Assembly (NCBI RefSeq): GCF_002944315.1
Contig: NZ_CP024311.1
Span: 2,766,501-2,830,500 of the forward strand
DNA: 64,000 nt
DNA from: Rhizobium sp. NXC24
Lineage (GTDB): Bacteria > Pseudomonadota > Alphaproteobacteria > Rhizobiales > Rhizobiaceae
Direction: 5' to 3'
Shown here: piece by piece, positions 52,746-61,746 of the stretch
Layout: each line of letters starts with the position of its first letter
Position numbering within the stretch: position 1 is the stretch's first letter
Notes under the pieces: model-generated
Database searches by the model: none
What the model was told of the DNA's origin: nothing
What the model saw: only the letters and a program-made list of their open reading frames with translations
Made by a program: the position numbers and the translations under genes

Positions 52746-54215
52746 ATGAACGACAGCATCCGCTTTATCCTCAACGGCGAGGATATTTCACTTTCCAGCC
52801 TGCGCCCGACTGAGACGCTCCTCGACTTCCTGCGTCTCAACCGGCACTTGACGGGCACGAAAGAGGGATGCGCGGAAGGCGATTGCGGCGCCTGCACCGT
52901 ACTGGTCGGTCGGCTGATCGACGGCGGATTGCGCTACGAGTCGGTCAATGCCTGCATCCGTTTCGTCGGATCGCTGCATGCCACCCATGTGGTCACGGTC
53001 GAACATCTGGCCGCCAAGGATGGCACGCTGCATCCGGTGCAACAGGCCATGGTCGACTGTCATGGCTCGCAATGCGGTTTCTGCACGCCGGGTTTCGTCA
53101 TGTCGCTTTACGGCCTGTGGCTTTCAACCGAAAATCCGAGCCGGGCACAGATCGAAAAAGCCCTGCAGGGCAATCTCTGTCGCTGCACCGGTTACGAGCC
53201 GATCGTCAAGGCCGCCGAACAGGTGAGCCAGACGCGCCCGAGCGCCCTGTTCGATCCTCTTGAAAAGACCAGAGCCGACATCATCGCCCGTCTCTGGGCC
53301 ATGCAGGGCGGCGATACCATCACCGTTACCTCGGGCGAGGATCGCCTGATCGTGCCGGGCTCAGTCGCAGCGCTTGCGCAAGTGTTGGCCGACGAGCCGA
53401 AAGCGACCGTCGTTGCCGGCTCTACCGATGTCGGCCTCTGGGTCACCAAGCTGATGCGCAAGCTCGACCCCGTCGTCTTCATCAACCATCTGACCGACTT
53501 GCAGAAGATTATCGTGGAAGACACCGGCCTGACTATCGGTGCCGGCGTCACCTACAGCCAGGCGTTTGCAGCCATGGCCGAAAAGATCCCGGCAGTCGCG
53601 AGCCTGATCGACCGCATCGGCGGCGAGCAGGTACGCAACATGGGCACGATCGGCGGTAACATCGCCAACGGCTCTCCCATCGGCGACACGCCGCCACCGC
53701 TGATCGCGCTCGGCGCGACCGTGAAACTGCGTTCCATTACCGGCGCCCGCACCTTGCCGCTGGAAGACTTTTTCATCGATTACGGTAAGCAGGACCGCAA
53801 TCCCGGTGAATTCGTCGAAAGCGTCTTCGTGCCTTACCCAGCCGAAGGCACTCATTTCGCCGTCTACAAGATCTCCAAACGCCGCGATGAGGATATTTCT
53901 GCCCTCTGTGGCGCTTTCCATTTGGCGTTGGATGCGGGCGGCAACGTCGCCGATATCCGCATTGCCTTCGGCGGCATGGCCGGCACACCGAAGCGCGCCC
54001 GCACGGTCGAAGCCGAACTGATTGGCAAGCCTTGGACGGAGACGACGGTCGAATCCGCCCGCGCCGCCTTCGATGCTGACTACACTCCGCTCACCGATTG
54101 GCGCGCCACCGCCGAATACCGGCAGTTGACTGCCAAGAACCTGCTCATCCGCTTCTATCTCGAAACGGCCGGTGCGCCGCAGGAATTGAAGCGTTTCGTA
54201 ACGGTGGAGGCTTAA
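52746..54215 (+). CDS. xdhA: Xanthine dehydrogenase small subunit (2Fe-2S and FAD)
   Basis: Electron-transfer subunit of 489 residues passing electrons from the molybdenum site to FAD and NAD. First 2Fe-2S cluster: GCAEGDCGACTVLVG with the earlier Cys spacing; second: CGFCTPGFVMS and GNLCRCTGYEP. The FAD domain from about 195 shows ATVVAGSTDVGLWVTKLMRK, TIGAGVTYSQAFAAM, and GNIANGSPIGDTPPPLIALG. Three bases separate its stop from xdhB. The complex acts in the cytoplasm on hypoxanthine and xanthine. Confidence 0.95.
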   Translation: MNDSIRFILNGEDISLSSLRPTETLLDFLRLNRHLTGTKEGCAEGDCGACTVLVGRLIDGGLRYESVNACIRFVGSLHATHVVTVEHLAAKDGTLHPVQQAMVDCHGSQCGFCTPGFVMSLYGLWLSTENPSRAQIEKALQGNLCRCTGYEPIVKAAEQVSQTRPSALFDPLEKTRADIIARLWAMQGGDTITVTSGEDRLIVPGSVAALAQVLADEPKATVVAGSTDVGLWVTKLMRKLDPVVFINHLTDLQKIIVEDTGLTIGAGVTYSQAFAAMAEKIPAVASLIDRIGGEQVRNMGTIGGNIANGSPIGDTPPPLIALGATVKLRSITGARTLPLEDFFIDYGKQDRNPGEFVESVFVPYPAEGTHFAVYKISKRRDEDISALCGAFHLALDAGGNVADIRIAFGGMAGTPKRARTVEAELIGKPWTETTVESARAAFDADYTPLTDWRATAEYRQLTAKNLLIRFYLETAGAPQELKRFVTVEA

Positions 54216-54217
54216 CC

Positions 54218-56554
54218 ATGGACAAATCCACCTTTGAAGAACGCAAGGTCATCAACGGCTCGATGCATGCTTCCCTGAAGCACGACTCGGCGCACAAGCA
54301 CGTGACGGGCGCCGCCGACTATATCGACGACCTGCCGGAACCTGCGGGTCTGCTGCATGGCGCACTCGGCCTTTCCGACCGCGCCCATGCGGACATCGCC
54401 GGCATTGATCTCTCCGCCGTGAAAGCCTATCCGGGCGTCGTCTGGGTATTCACCGCCAAGGATATTCCCGGCGTGAACGACACGAGCTCCAACGGCATGC
54501 ATGACGAGCCGCTGCTCGCCGACACCAAGGTCGAGTTTCACGGCCAGCCGATCTTCGCTGTCATCGCCGAAACCCGCGATGCGGCCCGCCGCGCCGCGCG
54601 CCTTGCCAAGATCGACTATCGCGATCTGCCCCATTGGAGTGACATCGACGGCGCGCTCGCCAATGGCGCGCCGTTGGTCTACGAACCGATGACGCTGAAG
54701 CGCGGCGAGCCGGAAACCGAGATGGCGAACGCCAAGCACCGCATCAAGGCGCAGATGCGCATCGGCGGCCAAGAGCATTTCTATCTCGAAAGCCACATCG
54801 CCATGGCGATCCCCGGCGAAGACGACGAAGTCGCCGTCTGGTCGTCCACCCAGCATCCGAGCGAGATCCAGCACATCGTCGGCCATGTGCTCAACATTCC
54901 GTCCAATGCCGTCACCGTCAATGTGCGTCGCATGGGCGGCGGCTTCGGCGGCAAGGAGACACAGGGCAACCAATTTGCCGCGCTCGCCGCCGTCGCCGCC
55001 AAGAAGCTTGGCCGCGCCATCAAATTCCGCCCCGATCGCGACGAAGACATGGCCGCCACCGGCAAGCGCCATGACTTCCTGGTCGATTACGAAATCGGCT
55101 TCGACGATGACGGCCGCATCCACGCTGTCGACGCGACCTATGCCGCCCGCTGTGGCTTCTCCTCCGACCTCTCCGGGCCGGTCACCGACCGCGCGTTGTT
55201 CCATGCGGATTCGAGCTATTTCTACCCGCATGTGCATCTCGTATCGAAACCGCTGAAGACGCACACTGTTTCCAATACCGCCTTCCGCGGCTTCGGCGGC
55301 CCGCAGGGTATGGTCGGCGGCGAGCGCTTCATCGAAGAGATCGCCTATGCGCTGGGCAAGGACCCGCTGGAAATCCGCCGTCAGAATTTCTATGGCCAGC
55401 CGGGCTCCGGCCGGACGTTGACGCCCTATCACCAGGAGGTGGAGGACAACATCATCCACCGCATCGTCGACGAATTGGAAGAATCCTCCGACTACCAGGC
55501 GCGGCGCAATGGCATCATCGAATTTAACCGCTCCAGCCGCTTTATCCGCAAAGGCATTGCGCTGACACCGGTGAAATTCGGCATCTCCTTCACCATGACC
55601 GCCTTCAACCAGGCCGGCGCGCTGGTGCACATCTACCAGGACGGCTCGATCCACCTGAACCATGGCGGCACCGAGATGGGCCAGGGCCTCTACACCAAAG
55701 TGGCGCAGGTGCTGGCCGACAGTTTCCAGGTCGATATCGACCGGGTGAAGATCACGGCCACCACCACGGGTAAGGTACCGAATACGTCGGCGACCGCGGC
55801 CTCTTCCGGCTCCGATCTCAACGGCATGGCAGCCTTCGACGCCGCTCGCCAGATCAAGGAGCGGCTTGTTGCCTTCGCTGCCGAAAAATGGGGCGTCGCT
55901 GCCGAAGAAATACAGTTCCTGCCGAACCGGGTGCGGGTCGGCGACATGGAAATTCCTTTCCCGGATTTCATCAAACAAGCCTATTTTGCTCGGGTGCAGC
56001 TTTCCGCCGCCGGCTTCTACAAGACGCCGAAAATCCATTGGGACCGCAAGGCAGGACGCGGCACGCCATTCTATTACTTCTCCTATGGCGCCGCCTGCTC
56101 GGAAGTCTCGATCGACACGCTGACCGGCGAATATCTGATCGACCGCACCGATATCCTCCATGATGTCGGCCGGTCGCTAAACCCGGCGATCGATATCGGT
56201 CAGGTCGAAGGCGCCTTCGTGCAGGGCATGGGCTGGCTGACGACCGAAGAACTTTGGTGGGACAATAAGGGACGGCTGCGCACGCATGCGCCTTCGACCT
56301 ACAAGATCCCGCTCGCCTCCGACCGGCCGAAGATCTTCAACGTCCACCTTGCCGAATGGTCCGAAAATGCCGAGGCAACCATCGGCCGCTCCAAGGCGGT
56401 CGGCGAGCCGCCCTTCATGCTCAGCATCTCGGTACTCGAGGCCCTGTCCATGGCCGTCGCAAGCGTCGCGGACTACCGCGTCTGCCCGCGGCTCGACGCG
56501 CCGGCAACGCCGGAACGGGTGCTGATGGCGGTCGAGCGGCTGAAAGGGATGTGA
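54218..56554 (+). CDS. xdhB: Xanthine dehydrogenase large subunit (molybdopterin)
   Basis: Catalytic subunit, 778 residues, hydroxylating hypoxanthine to xanthine to urate. Typical cofactor motifs are VRRMGGGFGGKETQGNQFAA, NTAFRGFGGPQGMVGGERFI, HLNHGGTEMGQGLYTKVAQV and the catalytic Glu in SKAVGEPPFMLSISVLEAL. The N-terminal a/b hammerhead begins HVTGAADYIDDLPEPAGLLH. The start at 54218 is preferred over earlier codons because it follows xdhA by two bases and opens the conserved protein. xdhC starts 2 bases after its stop. Confidence 0.96.
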   Translation: MDKSTFEERKVINGSMHASLKHDSAHKHVTGAADYIDDLPEPAGLLHGALGLSDRAHADIAGIDLSAVKAYPGVVWVFTAKDIPGVNDTSSNGMHDEPLLADTKVEFHGQPIFAVIAETRDAARRAARLAKIDYRDLPHWSDIDGALANGAPLVYEPMTLKRGEPETEMANAKHRIKAQMRIGGQEHFYLESHIAMAIPGEDDEVAVWSSTQHPSEIQHIVGHVLNIPSNAVTVNVRRMGGGFGGKETQGNQFAALAAVAAKKLGRAIKFRPDRDEDMAATGKRHDFLVDYEIGFDDDGRIHAVDATYAARCGFSSDLSGPVTDRALFHADSSYFYPHVHLVSKPLKTHTVSNTAFRGFGGPQGMVGGERFIEEIAYALGKDPLEIRRQNFYGQPGSGRTLTPYHQEVEDNIIHRIVDELEESSDYQARRNGIIEFNRSSRFIRKGIALTPVKFGISFTMTAFNQAGALVHIYQDGSIHLNHGGTEMGQGLYTKVAQVLADSFQVDIDRVKITATTTGKVPNTSATAASSGSDLNGMAAFDAARQIKERLVAFAAEKWGVAAEEIQFLPNRVRVGDMEIPFPDFIKQAYFARVQLSAAGFYKTPKIHWDRKAGRGTPFYYFSYGAACSEVSIDTLTGEYLIDRTDILHDVGRSLNPAIDIGQVEGAFVQGMGWLTTEELWWDNKGRLRTHAPSTYKIPLASDRPKIFNVHLAEWSENAEATIGRSKAVGEPPFMLSISVLEALSMAVASVADYRVCPRLDAPATPERVLMAVERLKGM

Positions 56555-56556
56555 CG

Positions 56557-57402
56557 ATGGCTGTCCGCGAAGTGCTTTCCGGTGTCATACCCAGGAGCGA
56601 CTTCCGCGCATTTCTCGCGACACGCCCCTCCTCCATACTCATCGAGATCATCGGAACGCAGGGCTCAACGCCACGCGAGGCCGGAACCTTCATGCTCGTT
56701 TCCGAAAACGCCATCTGGGGCACGATCGGTGGCGGGCAGTTCGAATTTCTGGCGATCCAGAACGCCCGGGATTTACTGGCCGGCAATGGCGCGGAGGTGA
56801 TGGACATACCGCTCGGGCCGGAAATCGGCCAATGCTGCGGCGGTCGCACGCAACTGCGCTTTCAGAAGATGACGACGCGATTGCTCGAAGAGCTTGAAGC
56901 CAAGCGGGCGACCGAAGCGGAACACCGACCGGAGACCTATTTGTTTGGTGCAGGCCATGTCGGGCACGCTCTGGCCGCCGCGCTCGCCCCCCTGCCCCTT
57001 TCCGTAACGGTGATCGAGACCCGTAAGGAGGAACTGACAAACCTGCCGGCGGAGACGAAGACCGTGCTTTCACCAATGCCGGAAGCGCTGGTGCAGGAGA
57101 TTCCCGCAGGCTCAGCCATCGTCATCCTGACCCATGATCACGCTCTCGATTTCCTGATCGCCAAGGAAGCGCTCGCCCGCACCGATCTCGCCTATGTCGG
57201 CATGATCGGCTCGGCGACCAAGCGCGCGACCTTCTCCCACTGGCTGACTCGCGAGGGCGGCGACAAGGCCTTGCTCGATCGGCTGACGCTGCCGATCGGC
57301 GGCGCTGCCGTGAAGGACAAGCGCCCGGAGGTTATCGCCGCCATGACGGCCGCCGAGCTGCTGACGGCCTTCGCGGCCTACGCCATCCGATCATCTTCGT
57401 AA
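56557..57402 (+). CDS. xdhC: Xanthine dehydrogenase accessory protein XdhC
   Basis: Inserts the sulfurated molybdenum cofactor into XdhB. The 281-residue protein has the N-terminal motif EIIGTQGSTPREAGTFMLVS and GTIGGGQFEFLAIQNARDLL (GGG-x-x-E), PEIGQCCGG with the Cys pair that handles sulfur-ligated cofactor, and a Rossmann-like C-terminal domain, TYLFGAGHVGHALAAALAPL with VGMIGSATKRATF. It ends the bdhA-xdh operon; its last 25 bases overlap the end of the convergent small gene at 57378. Confidence 0.95.
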   Translation: MAVREVLSGVIPRSDFRAFLATRPSSILIEIIGTQGSTPREAGTFMLVSENAIWGTIGGGQFEFLAIQNARDLLAGNGAEVMDIPLGPEIGQCCGGRTQLRFQKMTTRLLEELEAKRATEAEHRPETYLFGAGHVGHALAAALAPLPLSVTVIETRKEELTNLPAETKTVLSPMPEALVQEIPAGSAIVILTHDHALDFLIAKEALARTDLAYVGMIGSATKRATFSHWLTREGGDKALLDRLTLPIGGAAVKDKRPEVIAAMTAAELLTAFAAYAIRSSS

Positions 57403-57578
57403 CGCGGCTCGCGCCCGTCGAGAAACCCGAGGTCGCGCTTGAGCCGATCGGGCATCTCGTCCAGATCCAGCCGGGACGAAGGCTCCATGCCCCCTGTGAA
57501 GACCTGCGCCAATGTTTCCAACATACGGGCCAAGGCTGACGGCCGGGCATTCATCTCTTCGACGGCATAGCAATCCAT
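57378..57578 (-). CDS. Small hypothetical protein, DUF1127-like tail
   Basis: A 66-residue ORF between xdhC and the LysR gene. It has GAGG 7 bases before its ATG, and its C-terminal half (LDEMPDRLKRDLGFLDGREP) resembles the tail of rhizobial DUF1127 small proteins, which bind RNA or affect phosphate and growth in Agrobacterium. The first part is not basic as in classical members. It is convergent with xdhC (25-base overlap) and divergent from the LysR gene. Coding status is plausible, not proved. Confidence 0.5.
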   Translation of the reverse strand: MDCYAVEEMNARPSALARMLETLAQVFTGGMEPSSRLDLDEMPDRLKRDLGFLDGREPRYEDDRMA

Positions 57579-57680
57579 GACGATACCTCAAATCAATCGA
57601 TGATGTGGATTGCAGTTTGCCGCCGAAAATGCTGAAATTCCAATCGAACAACCGTCTGTATGCATCAAGAGAACTTATCC

Positions 57681-58577
57681 ATGAAACTGTCGAAACGGTT
57701 TCCGCTGAATGCACTGCGCGTCTTCGAGGCCGCCGCCCGGCACGGCAGTTTCACGCGCGCCGGCGCTGAACTCGGCATGACGCAGACGGCCGTCAGTTAT
57801 CAGATCAAGCTTCTGGAAGAGAATGTCGGCGAGCCGCTGTTCCTGCGGCGGACGCGCCAGATCGAGTTGACTGAAGCCGGCGGGCGATTGGCGCCGAAGG
57901 TGACCGAAGCCTTCAGCATGCTGCAGGAGGCCATGGCTTCGGTCAGCGGCGATGCCGAAACCACTCTCCTCATTCATTCGACACCGACCTTCGCCTCGCA
58001 ATGGCTTGCACGCCATATCGGCTCATTTCAACTGCAACATCCAAATGTCGCGGTACGGCTCGCCACATCGGACGCGCTCATCGATTTTTCCCGTGAGCCT
58101 TCCGACATCGCCATTCGCAACGGGCGGGGAACTTGGCCGGGGCTGCGGGCGCATTTGTTGATGAAAATGAACTTCACGCCGATGCTGAGCCCAGCGCTGG
58201 CAGCCAGCATCGGCGGCGTCCACACGCCGGCCGATCTTCTCAAACTTCGGATTATCGATGCCGGTGATCCCTGGTGGGCACAATGGTTCGAAGCGGCTGG
58301 AGTTCCAGATCCCGGCCTGCAAGGCCGACCGAGAAGCAGGCTTGGGGCGCAATCCTTCGAGGCAAGCGCCGCCATCGCGGGACAAGGCGTCGCCGTGCTG
58401 ACCCCTGAATTCTATGCCGACGACCTAGCAGCCGGCCGGCTTGTCCAGCCCTTCGATATCCTTTGCAACGACGGCTCGAACTACTGGCTTGCCTATCCCG
58501 AAAACAGACGGCATACGCCAAGAATCCGGGTTTTCCGGAATTGGATACTCGGCGAGTTCGGCATGCCGTTGGAGTGA
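57681..58577 (+). CDS. LysR-family transcriptional regulator (GcvA-like)
   Basis: A 298-residue regulator. The winged helix is at 6-66 (PLNALRVFEAAARHGSFTRA, GMTQTAVSYQIKLLEENVGE, PLFLRRTRQIELTEAG), the pattern of the GcvA/AmpR subgroup. A substrate-binding-like effector domain follows (TFASQWLARHIGSFQLQHPN, SDIAIRNGRGTWPGLRAHLL, GQGVAVLTPEF). The ATG at 57681 has GAGAAC upstream; 57660 is an alternative. Placed between the xdh operon and puuD-guaD it may control purine genes, which is inference from position. Confidence 0.88.
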   Translation: MKLSKRFPLNALRVFEAAARHGSFTRAGAELGMTQTAVSYQIKLLEENVGEPLFLRRTRQIELTEAGGRLAPKVTEAFSMLQEAMASVSGDAETTLLIHSTPTFASQWLARHIGSFQLQHPNVAVRLATSDALIDFSREPSDIAIRNGRGTWPGLRAHLLMKMNFTPMLSPALAASIGGVHTPADLLKLRIIDAGDPWWAQWFEAAGVPDPGLQGRPRSRLGAQSFEASAAIAGQGVAVLTPEFYADDLAAGRLVQPFDILCNDGSNYWLAYPENRRHTPRIRVFRNWILGEFGMPLE

Positions 58578-58584
58578 GTGCTGC

Positions 58585-58917
58585 TCAATAGGCCATATCT
58601 GGCGCATAGAAGCAGCGCGGCGTGTTCTCGTCTGGGAAAAGACAGAGGTGGTAGGCCCCATCCGGCGAACGCATCGTCTTGCGCTGTGGCAGCGTGAAGA
58701 TATGCGCATGCGTCACATAGCGATGATCGCCGGGATAGAGCGTAATCCGATAGCCGCCCGGGATAACGGTAACCGTGCGCGAGGGGATCATCTCGCAATC
58801 ACCGGTCTTGCTGTCGCCGTTGCAACAATAAGGATCGTAGGACCAGCCGGAGGGCGCATCATGCGCCATGGCGGAAGTTGCAAGAAGGAATAGTGCAAAC
58901 GCCAGTATACCACGCAT
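58585..58917 (-). CDS. Small secreted protein of unknown function
   Basis: A 110-residue protein with signal peptide (MRGILAFALFLLATSAMAHD), then a short domain with several cysteines (YDPYCCNGDSKTGDCEMIPS and AYHLCLFPDENTPRCFYAPD) suggesting disulfides. Histidine-rich spots (DHRYVTHAHIF) could bind metal. I do not recognise the family by name, although similar small proteins occur in Rhizobiales. GGAG lies 8 bases before the ATG at 58917; codons further upstream do not encode a signal peptide. Confidence 0.75.
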   Translation of the reverse strand: MRGILAFALFLLATSAMAHDAPSGWSYDPYCCNGDSKTGDCEMIPSRTVTVIPGGYRITLYPGDHRYVTHAHIFTLPQRKTMRSPDGAYHLCLFPDENTPRCFYAPDMAY

Positions 58918-59156
58918 GGGCAAATCTCCGACGATGCGGCGAACCAGGGGCTCCGCTGCCCACCGATCGCCGACGACGCTGAAAAAAGCGTCCAATTTTG
59001 ATCTATCGCGAAGTCGGCGCTCGGCAAGAGCGACGGCATGTCGGTCACGGAAGTGTGTGATCCTAGCACGAAAAGCGGTCCCTCGACCAAACTCCCCTTC
59101 CCTCTGCGCCCAACATTTTGCAAGGTGTCGAGTCGGAGGAAGAAAAGGGGACCTGA

Positions 59157-60395
59157 ATGTATGAATACGCCATAGCGTGGGAATGGCTGGCCTTTGCTGC
59201 CCGCTGGTTCCACGTCATAACCGCCATTGCCTGGATCGGTTCGTCTTTCTACTTCATCGCGCTCGATCTCGGGCTGGTGAAGCGTCCGCATCTTCCGCCC
59301 GGCGCCTATGGCGAGGAATGGCAGGTGCATGGCGGCGGTTTCTACCATATCCAGAAGTATCTCGTGGCTCCCGCGCAGATGCCGGAGCATCTGACCTGGT
59401 TCAAATATGAGAGCTATTTCACCTGGCTCTCCGGTTTCCTGATGCTCTGCATCGTCTATTACGGCGGCGCCAATCTCTTCCTCATCGACAGGCACGTGCT
59501 CGACGTCAGCGTTCCCGTCGCGATCCTGATCTCGCTGGCTTCGCTGGCCGGCGGCTGGATCGTTTACGACCTGCTCTGCAAGTCGCCACTCGGCAATAAT
59601 ACCTGGGGGCTGATGGTCGTGCTCTATGCGGTCCTCGTCTTCATGGCCTGGGGCTATACGCATCTGTTCACCGGCCGCGCCGCCTTCCTCCATCTCGGCG
59701 CCTTCACGGCGACGATCATGTCGGCCAATGTCTTCATGATCATCATTCCCAACCAGAAAATCGTCGTTGCCGACCTGATCGCCGGACGCACGCCGGATCC
59801 GAAATACGGCCGCATCGCCAAGCAGCGCTCGCTGCACAACAACTACCTGACGCTGCCCGTCATCTTCTTCATGCTGTCGAACCACTATCCGCTGGCCTTC
59901 GGCACCGCTTATAATTGGATCATCGCCGCTCTGGTGTTTCTGATGGGCGTCACCATCCGCCACTGGTTCAACACGATCCATGCCCGCAAGGGCCGGCCGA
60001 CCTGGACCTGGATCGTCACCGTTGTCCTCTTCATTGTCATCATATGGCTTTCGACGGTGCCGAAGATGCTCACCGGCGAGAAGGATGCCAACGTCGTCGC
60101 ACCCGCATTCCAGCAATTCGCATCGGATGCGCACTTCCCGGCGGTGAAGCAGATGATCTCGACGCGCTGTTCGATGTGCCACGCCGCCGAGCCGGCTTTT
60201 GAAGGCATTGCCCGCGCACCGAAGGAAGTGATGCTGGAAAACGACGCGGAAATCGCTATGCATGCCCGCGAGATCTATATTCAGGCAGGCCGCAGCCACG
60301 CCATGCCGCCCGGCAACGTCACCGATGTGACGTCGGAGGAACGCAAGCTGCTGGTTGCCTGGTTCGAAAGCTCCGTCGGAGAAAAAGACCAATGA
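59157..60395 (+). CDS. puuD: Membrane urate oxidase with cytochrome c domain (PuuD)
   Basis: Oxidises urate to 5-hydroxyisourate and passes electrons through its own heme c. The 412-residue protein has about eight membrane segments (WFHVITAIAWIGSSFYFIAL; WLSGFLMLCIVYYGGANLFL; VPVAILISLASLAGGWIVYD; WGLMVVLYAVLVFMAWGYTH; IVTVVLFIVIIWLSTVPKML) and a C-terminal cytochrome c domain with CSMCH (about 338-342) and a likely Met ligand in GRSHAMPPGNVT. This fusion was described for rhizobial/Agrobacterium PuuD. ATGA overlap with guaD shows coupling. Confidence 0.95.
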   Translation: MYEYAIAWEWLAFAARWFHVITAIAWIGSSFYFIALDLGLVKRPHLPPGAYGEEWQVHGGGFYHIQKYLVAPAQMPEHLTWFKYESYFTWLSGFLMLCIVYYGGANLFLIDRHVLDVSVPVAILISLASLAGGWIVYDLLCKSPLGNNTWGLMVVLYAVLVFMAWGYTHLFTGRAAFLHLGAFTATIMSANVFMIIIPNQKIVVADLIAGRTPDPKYGRIAKQRSLHNNYLTLPVIFFMLSNHYPLAFGTAYNWIIAALVFLMGVTIRHWFNTIHARKGRPTWTWIVTVVLFIVIIWLSTVPKMLTGEKDANVVAPAFQQFASDAHFPAVKQMISTRCSMCHAAEPAFEGIARAPKEVMLENDAEIAMHAREIYIQAGRSHAMPPGNVTDVTSEERKLLVAWFESSVGEKDQ

Positions 60396-61699
60396 CTACC
60401 CTTTTGCGCGGCCGCCTGCTCTCCTTCAAGCGCGCGCCACAGAGCCTCGATGACACGGACAGCTACTCGTATGAAAGCGATGGCGGCCTGCTGATCGAAA
60501 ATGGCATCATTGCCGACGTCGGCCCCTATACAGAGGTCAAGGCGAAAGCGCCGGCACATGTCACCGAAGTCGACCACCGCCCGCATCTGATCCTGCCGGG
60601 CTTCATCGACATGCACCTGCATTTTCCGCAGATGCAGGTGATCGCCTCCTATGCCGCAAATCTTCTGGAATGGCTGAACACCTATACCTTCCCCGAGGAA
60701 TGCCGCTTCGTCGAAAGCGCGCATGCGGAGCGTATCGCCACGCATTTCTACGACGAGCTGATCCGCCATGGGACGACGACGGCCGTTGCCTATTGCTCCG
60801 TGCACAAGACCTCTGCGGATGCCTATTTTGCCGAAGCCATGCGGCGCAACATGCGCATGGTCGGGGGCAAGGTGATGATGGACCGCAACGCCCCGCAAGG
60901 CCTGCTTGACACACCGCAGATGGGCTACGACGAGACCCGCCAGGTGATATCAGACTGGCACGGCAAAGGCCGCAATCATGTCGCCATCACCCCGCGCTTC
61001 GCCATCACGTCAACGCCTGAGCAGATGGAGGCGACGGCTGCGCTCGCACGCGAATTTCCCGATCTGCACATTCAGACGCACCTCTCCGAGAACCACGACG
61101 AGATCAAGTTCACCTGCGAGCTCTATCCCGACGCGATCGACTACACGGACATTTACGCCCACTATGGGTTACTCGGTCCCAAAAGCCTGTTCGGCCACGC
61201 GATCCACCTTTCGGAGCGCGAAGCCGACGCCATGAGCGAAGCCGGCGCGGTGGCCGTGCATTGCCCGACGTCGAACCTCTTCCTCGGCTCCGGCCTCTTC
61301 CCGCTGAAAGCACTGGCGCGACGCGAAAAGCCCGTCCGCATCGGCGTCGCCACCGATATCGGCGGCGGCTCCAGCTATTCCATGCTGCGCACCATGGACG
61401 AGGCCTACAAGATCCAGCAGCTTCTCGGCGAACGGCTGAACCCGCTGGAAAGCTATTATTACATGACGCGCGGCAACGCCGAAGCGCTCTCTCTCGTCGA
61501 CAAGATCGGCACGCTCGACACCGGCACCGAAGCCGACCTCATCGTCCTCAATGCCGCCGCTACGCCGGCCATGGCGCTGAAGATGGAAGTGACGAAGAGG
61601 CTTACCGAAGAGCTGTTCCTGCTGCAGACCATGGGCGACGACCGCGCCGTCGTCGAAACCTATGTCGCCGGAAAGCCGATGAAATCGATCCTGCAATGA
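60392..61699 (+). CDS. guaD: Guanine deaminase
   Basis: Zinc amidohydrolase of 435 residues converting guanine to xanthine. Motifs: ILPGFIDMHLHFPQMQVI (metal His pair), EECRFVESAHAERIA, HLSENHDEIKFTCEL (His and Glu), LFGHAIHLSEREADA and the metal Asp in VATDIGGGSSYSMLRTMDEA. The 4-base overlap with puuD places it in the purine operon, producing xanthine for XdhAB; its product therefore joins that of ade. Confidence 0.95.
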   Translation: MTTLLRGRLLSFKRAPQSLDDTDSYSYESDGGLLIENGIIADVGPYTEVKAKAPAHVTEVDHRPHLILPGFIDMHLHFPQMQVIASYAANLLEWLNTYTFPEECRFVESAHAERIATHFYDELIRHGTTTAVAYCSVHKTSADAYFAEAMRRNMRMVGGKVMMDRNAPQGLLDTPQMGYDETRQVISDWHGKGRNHVAITPRFAITSTPEQMEATAALAREFPDLHIQTHLSENHDEIKFTCELYPDAIDYTDIYAHYGLLGPKSLFGHAIHLSEREADAMSEAGAVAVHCPTSNLFLGSGLFPLKALARREKPVRIGVATDIGGGSSYSMLRTMDEAYKIQQLLGERLNPLESYYYMTRGNAEALSLVDKIGTLDTGTEADLIVLNAAATPAMALKMEVTKRLTEELFLLQTMGDDRAVVETYVAGKPMKSILQ

Positions 61700-61746
61700 G
61701 GCAATCCGACCCCGCCGCACGATAACCTTTTAGAGGGCAGACAGCC

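Noticed and set aside
54212..56161. 649-codon open frame on the minus strand
   Set aside because: Lies antisense to xdhB, whose molybdopterin motifs are complete; the translation is low-complexity and unmatched to any fold I know.
58788..60392. 534-codon open frame on the minus strand
   Set aside because: Antisense to puuD; its charged, repetitive translation is typical of the complement of membrane-protein codons.
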